From an uncultured Lachnospiraceae bacterium (GTDB taxonomy: Bacteria > Bacillota_A > Clostridia > Lachnospirales > Lachnospiraceae): 12,111 bases of DNA. A model generated the notes under the pieces. The model ran no database searches. It was not told the origin of the DNA and saw nothing but the letters and a program-made list of their open reading frames with translations. The translations under genes and the position numbers were made by a program. The first letter of the stretch is position 1, and each line of letters begins with the position of its first letter. Location: contig CAJUGZ010000122.1 of assembly GCA_910585855.1 (NCBI GenBank), forward strand, positions 1 to 12,111, given 5' to 3'. This document shows positions 7,468 through 12,111 of the stretch, piece by piece.

Positions 7468-8318
7468 AAAAGGAACGGCTCTTTCAAGTGATAGGGATGA
7501 TAGAAGATGATTTAATTAAAGAAGCAGAAGATTATCAGGTCACAGCAAAAAAACGGCTTTTTATCAATATGGCATGGAAGTGGTTAGCTGCGGCTGCCGG
7601 AATTTTATTGATTGTAGGAACTAGAATTTTACAAAGTACAAAAAATAAAAATATTTCTAATACCTCTTTTTACGAAAATGATAACGGTTATCCGGCAGCG
7701 TCAGGAAATGGAGATAGTCTGTCAACTACAGCAGCAGGAGCGCTTTATGAAGCCGCACAATCAGAAGAAAAACAAAATATAGCAAACGACAGTTTAGAAA
7801 CAGAAAAGGAAACCATACTGGCATATGCAGAAACTGTATGTGACGAAGTAACAGAAGAAGAAGGACAAACACAGACACAAAAGGAAATAAGGAAAGTATT
7901 ACTATATGCAGAGATAATCAATGAGATTTATCAGCCATATCAGGGACATGTATTATATCTGAATTTGGAAGACGGAGGAAATTTAAAGGAAGAACAAATA
8001 GAAGATTTGCTGGAAATATTGTATTTTGAGTATAAAATTACCGCAGTAACAGGAAATATAGGAGATTTTTCAAAGCAGGGAGCAGTAGACACCAAAACAG
8101 AGGAACTATCTGGTGTATATTTGTCATTTTATATAACAGAAGAAGATGAGAATTACTTTGCCTTTCAAATTAACTGCTGGGGGGGTAGAAATATAAGTCA
8201 GAACTATAAAAATTCAAGAAAAGAAAGTCGATGGAAAATAGGGAAAAATATAACATTTGGATGGCGGGACTGCAGTGCATTTTATAATGGAAAGGAATGG
8301 AGCTATAAACTAAAATAG
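7464..8318 (+). CDS. Single-pass membrane protein, probable anti-sigma partner
   Basis: A 284-residue protein whose start overlaps the sigma-factor stop (ATGA), with GGAAGGA (7449-7455) as ribosome site. The N-terminal part, about 36 residues, should be cytoplasmic (MKKERLFQVIGMIEDDLIKEAE). One membrane segment follows at about 37-56 (AWKWLAAAAGILLIVGT), then a Ser/Thr/Glu-rich stretch of about 80 residues and a folded C-terminal region predicted to be outside, with alternating beta-like segments (HVLYLNLEDGG, GVYLSFYITEED, YFAFQINCWGG). The cytoplasmic part has no HxxxCxxC zinc motif, so it is not a classical zinc-binding anti-sigma factor. Overlap with the sigma gene and the topology argue for a sensor or anti-sigma role; the protein family itself I do not recognise by name. 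Confidence 0.8.
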   Translation: MKKERLFQVIGMIEDDLIKEAEDYQVTAKKRLFINMAWKWLAAAAGILLIVGTRILQSTKNKNISNTSFYENDNGYPAASGNGDSLSTTAAGALYEAAQSEEKQNIANDSLETEKETILAYAETVCDEVTEEEGQTQTQKEIRKVLLYAEIINEIYQPYQGHVLYLNLEDGGNLKEEQIEDLLEILYFEYKITAVTGNIGDFSKQGAVDTKTEELSGVYLSFYITEEDENYFAFQINCWGGRNISQNYKNSRKESRWKIGKNITFGWRDCSAFYNGKEWSYKLK

Positions 8319-8341
8319 ATAATACACAAAGGAGTAAAAAA

Positions 8342-9124
8342 ATGTATTTATTTTCAGATCAGAAAAAAAAAATTACAAAAGAATCGTTTGAAAAAGTGGT
8401 GCAGTCTGTACCAAAACGCACCATGGAGCGATTTCAGGATCAGATTATGCATGCGCTTACCAGTGAAGAAATGATGGAGTTTCTTCACAAAAATACACTT
8501 CCTTATCGCCAGCTTATGTCCTATTACCGCTGTGCGATTATGGAGATAGAAACAAAATTTAAAGTATTAAATGAACAGTTTTCCCTGCAGTATGACAGAA
8601 ACCCGATAGAAACCATAAAAAGCCGTCTAAAGTCACAGGAGAGTATAATAGAAAAATTGCGGAGAAAGCAAGTTCCTTTTACATTTGAATCGATTGAAGA
8701 AAATATTAAAGATGTAGCAGGAGTAAGAGTAATCTGTTCTTTTCCAAAGGATATTTATCTTTTGGCAGATTGTCTTTTGAAACAGGATGATATTGTACTG
8801 ATTGAACGGAAAGATTATATTCAAAATCCGAAAGAGAGTGGGTATCGCAGTCTGCATTTGATTGTAGAAGTTCCTATTTTTTTGGAAAATGAAAAACGAT
8901 TGATGAAAGTAGAGGTTCAGTTGCGAACGATTGCTATGGATTTTTGGGCTAGTTTGGAGCATAAATTGCGTTATAAAAAAGATATTCCAGCGGAAGAAGC
9001 AAAACAGCTTGCAGAAGAATTGGTGGAATGTGCTTGGACGAGTGCGCAGTTGGATGTGCGGATGGAACAGATTAAAAATCGGATTGTAGAAAAAACGGGG
9101 GAGGGGGAGGACGCCGAAATCTAA
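8342..9124 (+). CDS. Small alarmone synthetase (RelA/SpoT domain, RelQ-like)
   Basis: A 260-residue stand-alone (p)ppGpp synthetase that would transfer pyrophosphate from ATP to GDP or GTP. Visible motifs are RLKSQESIIEKLRRK (about 95-109, ATP-binding), DVAGVRVIC (Asp124, metal-binding), NPKESGYRSLHL (Tyr168, guanine-stacking) and VEVQLRTIAMDFWASLEHK (Glu191, catalytic). There is no HD hydrolase domain or TGS/ACT region. A 50-residue helical N-terminal extension precedes the core PYRQLMSYYR. The start at 8342 has AAAGGAG 7 nt upstream and lies 23 nt after the membrane-protein gene, so it probably shares the sigma operon. The last five residues (EDAEI) and the stop codon come from the structured repeat that begins at 9109, so the original C-terminus has been replaced or extended. 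The enzyme core is untouched. Confidence 0.93.
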   Translation: MYLFSDQKKKITKESFEKVVQSVPKRTMERFQDQIMHALTSEEMMEFLHKNTLPYRQLMSYYRCAIMEIETKFKVLNEQFSLQYDRNPIETIKSRLKSQESIIEKLRRKQVPFTFESIEENIKDVAGVRVICSFPKDIYLLADCLLKQDDIVLIERKDYIQNPKESGYRSLHLIVEVPIFLENEKRLMKVEVQLRTIAMDFWASLEHKLRYKKDIPAEEAKQLAEELVECAWTSAQLDVRMEQIKNRIVEKTGEGEDAEI

Positions 9125-9272
9125 AGGAAAGTCTGCTCCGAGTCCGCTCTCGCTTAGCATTTCCTCGTAGCGGACACTAAGACGCTAAAGTACAGCGTCT
9201 AAGTGCCGACGGGAAATGATGACCCTGCGCAGACCATCCTTTAGATTTCGGCTGTGCATCCCAGCCGGAAAA
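9109..9272 (+). repeat. Family-2 structured repeat, left copy
   Basis: A 164-bp unit matching the reverse complement of 9533-9696. The 140-bp heart (9113-9252) is about 91% identical to its partner. Its ends, 9113-9128 and 9237-9252, are exact reverse complements (16 bp). Inside lie GTCTGC/GCAGAC, TCCGCT/AGCGGA, and a 12-bp stem with one mismatch (CACTAAGACGCT/AGCGTCTAAGTG), giving a cloverleaf-like fold. The final 20 bp (ending CAGCCGGAAAA) are also shared. There is no open frame of its own. Its first bases encode the end of the upstream alarmone synthetase. Confidence 0.88.
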
Positions 9273-9331
9273 GAATGATCCTGCATGGACGCTTATTTGA
9301 TTTTCAGCGGTGTACTCCAGTTGGAAAAAAT
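9273..9331 (+). repeat. Degenerate partial duplication of the family-2 tail
   Basis: Aligned without gaps, 9279-9328 matches 9223-9272 at about 32 of 50 positions, including CCTGC, TTTC, CAG and the closing GGAAAA. It looks like an older tandem copy of the end of the repeat. The rest of the spacer, 9332-9532, is AT-rich DNA in which I see no gene or further repeat. Confidence 0.45.
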
Positions 9332-9532
9332 AGAAAGTTAGGATTTTTTTGTATTTTGGGGATTTATATATTCTTCGAATTTGCTTAAACATCCGAAAGA
9401 ATTGAAACTGGTAGAATAAATGTTTGCTGTAGTGTTAGGTATTATTTCTGGACAGTTTGTCAATTTTGAGGTGTGTGGTAGTTTTAAGTAACTGTAAAAA
9501 AATAATTAATGTAGATGCTTAGGAGTTTAATT

Positions 9533-9696
9533 TTTTCCGGCTGGTAAGCGTAGCCAGAATCCAAAGGGTGGTCTGCGCAGGGTCATCATTTCCCGTCGGC
9601 ACTTAGACGCTGTATTTTAGCGTCTTAGTGTCCGCTACGAGGAAATGCTAAGCGAGAGCGGGCCCGGAGCGGACTTCCCTTTGGATTCTGGCGTCC
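9533..9696 (-). repeat. Family-2 structured repeat, right copy (inverted)
   Basis: This is the inverted partner of 9109-9272. Its ends 9553-9568 and 9677-9692 are exact reverse complements, although they differ from the left copy's ends at four base pairs. It carries the same inner hairpins. The outer GGCGTCC at 9690-9696 is the motif also found at the ends of family 1. It lies about 100 bp upstream of the pyridoxamine kinase gene. Confidence 0.88.
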
Positions 9697-9794
9697 CCCT
9701 GCCAATAAAAAAATAGAGTTGTTTTGATATTTTTGAGTTAAAAATGGGAATGATTGAAATAAAAAGATTGAATAGGAAGAAAGGATAAAAGAAG

Positions 9795-10640
9795 ATGGAA
9801 ACAATACGTTATCAAAATCGAATTGCGGTTGTTAATGATTTTACAGGGTTTGGACGCTGTTCTTTAACGGTAGAGATACCAGTGATTTCTTCACTTGGCG
9901 TGGAGTGCTGTCCGCTTCCGACTTCTATTCTTTCCAATCATACTGCATTTTCAAGCTGGTTTTTGGATGATTATACAAAAAAGATGCCTCTTTATCTAGA
10001 GGAGTGGAAGAAGCAGGCGGTTTCTTTTGATGGAATATTGATTGGTTTTTTGGGTTCTGAGCAGCAGATTGAGATAGTAAAGCAGATGATAAGGGAGTTT
10101 CCAAAAAGAAATGGGCATAAAACGTTGGTGATTGTAGATCCGATTATGGGAGATCATGGAAAGCGGTATGCGACTTATACAGAAGAAATGTGCAGACAGA
10201 TTAGACAGCTTATAGAGGCAGCAGATATTCTTACACCGAATTTGACGGAGGCGTGTATTTTAACGGATACGCCTTATAAGGAAAATGGATGGCATTTTTT
10301 GGAGTTGTCTAAGATAGCAGAGCGATTGTTGGAAATGGGGGCAAAAAAGGTCGTCGTTTCTGGGATTACAATGGGGCAGTTTATTGGAAATCTGGTTTGC
10401 GAAAAGGGAAAAGGGGAAATGAAATTGTTTCGAAGTAAACGAATCGGAACAGAACGCTGCGGTACGGGAGATATTTTTTCTTCTATTCTTGCGGCAGATG
10501 CTGTAAATGGAGTGCAGTTTGAGAACTCTGTAAAGAAGGCAATGAAGTTTGTAAAGGATTGTATTTTATTGACAGAGCAGTTTTCTGTTCCAGAAACAAA
10601 TGGGGTGTGTTTTGAATATCTATTAAAAAAATTAAAATAG
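9795..10640 (+). CDS. Pyridoxamine/pyridoxal kinase (PfkB-like, PdxK/PdxY type)
   Basis: A 281-residue kinase of the ribokinase-like superfamily that phosphorylates pyridoxal, pyridoxine or pyridoxamine with ATP in cytoplasmic vitamin B6 salvage. Seen in order: RIAVVNDFTGFGRCSLT near 9-25 (substrate pocket), CCPLPTSILSNHT near 38-50, DGILIGFLGSEQQ, VDPIMGDHG near 114-122, ADILTPNLTEA near 143-153, and RCGTGDIFSS near 221-230 with the anion-hole GTGD and catalytic Asp226. The length is normal. The start has GAAAGGA (9778-9784) 10 nt upstream. It stands alone behind the inverted repeat pair. No convincing promoter is visible in the 98 bp between repeat and gene. Which B6 vitamer it prefers cannot be read from sequence. 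Confidence 0.93.
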   Translation: METIRYQNRIAVVNDFTGFGRCSLTVEIPVISSLGVECCPLPTSILSNHTAFSSWFLDDYTKKMPLYLEEWKKQAVSFDGILIGFLGSEQQIEIVKQMIREFPKRNGHKTLVIVDPIMGDHGKRYATYTEEMCRQIRQLIEAADILTPNLTEACILTDTPYKENGWHFLELSKIAERLLEMGAKKVVVSGITMGQFIGNLVCEKGKGEMKLFRSKRIGTERCGTGDIFSSILAADAVNGVQFENSVKKAMKFVKDCILLTEQFSVPETNGVCFEYLLKKLK

Positions 10641-10701
10641 GAACTTTTTTTGGATGTTTTCCATAGAATAAAGAGAAAGAACAAGAAAAGAGTTTTATGA
10701 A

Positions 10702-11610
10702 ATGAGAAGTTTTGATTCGAAATATAACAAACCTTCTGGATGTGCAAATTTATCTTCTACAGAAGATAATGCCAATATGCCGGATACTTCTGATAACTAC
10801 GAAGAATATAGTGAATATGAAAGTGAAGGGCGTAGTATAGATTATCCGCAGACGATACCTTCTCATCAGCCAGTGCCGGATTTCAGCCAGCCTTCACAGG
10901 TTCCATCTATGCCGACTCTTCCGAATATGCCGTCATTTCCGTCCGGCGTAATTGGACCGATTATTATTCCGATTGGTCCGGGAAGTATCGGATATGCACA
11001 GGTTCGGTTTCTTCATGCTGTAGCAGGTGCTGGACCTGTTATGATTTCGATTGGACCGACTGTATTTAATCAAAAACTTGCTTATCAAAATATTACTTCT
11101 TATGGACGAATTGCTTCTGGTTATCGGACGATTACCGTTGCAAGTGCAGATAATCCTTCTAATATTCTTTTACGTAAATCGGTTACATTTACAGCAGGAA
11201 GCCAGATGACGATTGCTTTGGTAAATGCAGCAAATGGAATCCAGCTTCTTATGGTGTCAGATGAACTTTGCAGTAATAAATCATGGAACAGCAGTTGTAT
11301 TCGTTTTGTAAACCTTTCTTATGGAAGCGGAAGTTTAAGTGTGCAGTTAGATACCGGAATGAGCGTATTTGAAGATATTGATTTTATGGAAATTACTCCT
11401 TTTAAACAGATTGGTGTTGGGAATTATTATTTTAATGTGTATCAGTCTTCACCCGGGATGCAGCCAAGAAGTATTTCTGGAGATATGGGGATTGCCGGAT
11501 TTACTTCATTTGAACTGCAGGTTGGATCAAATGAGATGTATACCATTTATCTTGTGGGAAGTACATTTACGACGCCGTCTTTGCAGCCGGTTATTGTTAC
11601 AAATGTGTGA
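10702..11610 (+). CDS. DUF4397 domain protein with Pro-rich N-terminal region
   Basis: A 302-residue protein. Residues 1-45 are hydrophilic and acidic (many Asp, Glu, Ser, Tyr), about 50-80 are Pro/Ser-rich with PxxP-like repeats (QVPSMPTLPNMPSFPSG), and 84-94 are Gly/Pro/Ile-rich. Two related beta-rich halves follow: 99-188 (AQVRFLHAVAGAGPV...YGRIASGYRTITV...) and 199-288 (SCIRFVNLSYGSGSL...FKQIGVGNYYFNVY...), each ending in an hydrophobic strand (MTIALVN, MYTIYLV). This matches the DUF4397 fold, usually found in surface or exported proteins. No signal peptide, membrane anchor or sortase motif is visible, so its location is uncertain; a spore-coat or envelope role is possible but unproven. 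The ATG at 10702 is the first usable start, since an ATG 5 nt upstream stops after two codons. The ribosome site is weak (AAGAAAAGAG). Terminator stems follow directly. Confidence 0.82.
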   Translation: MRSFDSKYNKPSGCANLSSTEDNANMPDTSDNYEEYSEYESEGRSIDYPQTIPSHQPVPDFSQPSQVPSMPTLPNMPSFPSGVIGPIIIPIGPGSIGYAQVRFLHAVAGAGPVMISIGPTVFNQKLAYQNITSYGRIASGYRTITVASADNPSNILLRKSVTFTAGSQMTIALVNAANGIQLLMVSDELCSNKSWNSSCIRFVNLSYGSGSLSVQLDTGMSVFEDIDFMEITPFKQIGVGNYYFNVYQSSPGMQPRSISGDMGIAGFTSFELQVGSNEMYTIYLVGSTFTTPSLQPVIVTNV

Positions 11611-11614
11611 CATA

Positions 11615-11644
11615 CTTCCGCTGTCTAAGAGGTGGGAGCTTTTT
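11615..11644 (+). terminator. Intrinsic terminator directly after the DUF4397 gene
   Basis: CTTCCGC (11615-11621) pairs with GTGGGAG (11632-11638) over 7 bp including two G-U pairs, with a 10-nt loop, and five T residues follow at 11640-11644. It begins five bases after the stop codon. Confidence 0.6.
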
Positions 11645-11669
11645 GCTGGTTTTGGTTAAATTGTCGATG

Positions 11670-11706
11670 CGGCTGTCAGATTTTTTCTGGCAGCCGATTT
11701 TGTATT
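11670..11706 (+). terminator. Second terminator-like hairpin
   Basis: CGGCTGTCAG (11670-11679) pairs with CTGGCAGCCG (11687-11696), 10 bp with one G-U pair and a T-rich loop, followed by ATTTTGTATTT. The stem is stable but its T-tract is interrupted. It may back up the terminator just upstream. Confidence 0.6.
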
Positions 11707-11757
11707 TGTTAAAAAAGCAGGCAAACAACAAGTTGAAATAAAATTATAAAATATTAA

Positions 11758-11786
11758 TTGACTTTTGTGATATAAGGTATCATAAT
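11758..11786 (+). promoter_or_regulatory. Orphan promoter reading toward the right-end repeat
   Basis: TTGACT (11758-11763) and CATAAT (11781-11786) are 17 bp apart, each one mismatch from consensus. Only a 14-codon frame (ATG at 11812) follows before the repeat at 11861, and no gene begins within the window. It may serve a gene to the right of the window or one interrupted by the repeat. Confidence 0.55.
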
Positions 11787-11860
11787 TATGTATAATTGTG
11801 AAATAGAATTTATGGATACAACAGAAAAAACAGATATTCAAGTTGAAAATTGCTGATAGA

Positions 11861-11924
11861 GGACGCCAGAGGACGCCAGATTCGAAAACGGCGGGCAGCC
11901 TGCTGTTCCGGTTTCCAAAAAGCA
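11861..11924 (+). repeat. Family-1 dispersed repeat, copy C (right)
   Basis: GGACGCCAGA occurs twice in tandem (11861-11870, 11871-11880). Bases 11871-11924 then match copy A in inverted orientation at 52 of 54 positions. Unlike copy B, no second inverted end follows; the sequence instead runs into the hairpin-rich block to the right. Confidence 0.85.
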
Positions 11925-12111
11925 AGAAGTTCTAAGACTTCTGCCTTTTCCTTGATCCAGCCGGACAGACCGGGGCGCAATTCGCCCTCATGACAGGTGG
12001 AATGGAATGGGTGTAAGGAAGGTTTTTCTCAGTTATAAGACTATCCTTTTCTATTGTACGGGCTAAACACGCCCCTTTTTTTCACACCCTGCATGGAAGC
12101 AGGATGTGAAA
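11925..12111. other. Gene-free hairpin-rich block at the right edge
   Basis: I see no credible gene here. It holds several small stems: AGAAGT/ACTTCT (11925-11942), GGGCG/CGCCC around 11973-11987, GGGC/GCCC before a run of seven T near 12060-12082, and a 13-bp hairpin at 12080-12111 (arms 12080-12092 and 12099-12111) that has one C-A mismatch on the + strand and a U-G pair on the - strand. It is probably the continuation of the family-1 long repeat. It could be a structured leader or terminator array for something beyond the edge. Confidence 0.4.

Noticed and set aside
9113..9252. tRNA or tmRNA gene suggested by the cloverleaf fold
   Set aside because: At 140 nt with a 16-bp closing stem, no recognisable T-arm or anticodon arm and no CCA context, it does not fit tRNA; it is better described as a structured repeat.
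9177..9392. - strand frame inside the repeat region
   Set aside because: Most of it is translation of the family-2 repeat, with no ribosome site or recognisable domain.
11861..11880. Start of a CRISPR or tandem array
   Set aside because: Only two adjacent 10-bp copies are present, with no spacers and no cas genes.
11656..11925. - strand frame starting in the right-end repeat
   Set aside because: Its start lies in the family-1 repeat and the rest reads through a promoter and terminators; it looks like a repeat-derived artefact.

Overview
The window reads as chromosomal DNA of a low-GC Gram-positive anaerobe. The AT-rich, A/G-biased coding strand, strong AGGAGG-type ribosome sites and gene families (tandem large serine recombinases with zinc ribbons, an ECF-type sigma factor with a one-TM partner, a RelQ-like alarmone synthetase, a Clostridia-type pyridoxamine kinase, a DUF4397 protein) suggest Clostridia, most likely Lachnospiraceae. 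The species cannot be fixed from sequence alone. All credible genes lie on the + strand.

Layout. (1) 1-3454: a recombinase cassette. Two large serine recombinases (100-1638, 1863-3335) flank a 67-codon recombinase-domain remnant (1648-1851). The cassette is bracketed by inverted copies of one repeat (1-54 and 3380-3441). (2) 3481-5117: a single-gene unit with a good promoter, a GH1 beta-glucosidase (3618-4976) and a strong terminator. (3) 5137-6811: a 59-codon ORF overlapping a third large serine recombinase. (4) 6801-9124: an extended -10 promoter inside the recombinase tail, then an ECF-like sigma factor, an overlapping single-pass membrane protein (probable anti-sigma partner) and a small (p)ppGpp synthetase. 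(5) 9109-9696: two 164-bp copies, in inverted orientation, of a highly structured repeat. Differences between the copies preserve base pairing. (6) 9795-11610: a pyridoxamine/pyridoxal kinase and a DUF4397 protein, followed by terminators. (7) 11611-12111: gene-free DNA with an orphan promoter and a long repeat, whose first 54 bp reappear inverted at the very start of the window.

How the parts relate. The three recombinases are paralogous and intact, and look like DNA-rearrangement enzymes. The GH1 gene is a stand-alone metabolic gene between them. Sigma factor, membrane partner and alarmone synthetase form a plausible stress-signalling operon. Two families of palindromic dispersed repeats share the end motif GGACGCCAGA and sit at cassette edges and gene ends. 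The most unusual signals are the covarying cloverleaf repeat pair, whose left copy supplies the last codons and stop of the alarmone synthetase, and the inverted repeats framing the recombinase cassette and the window. I see no CRISPR array, rRNA, tRNA or complete transposase gene.
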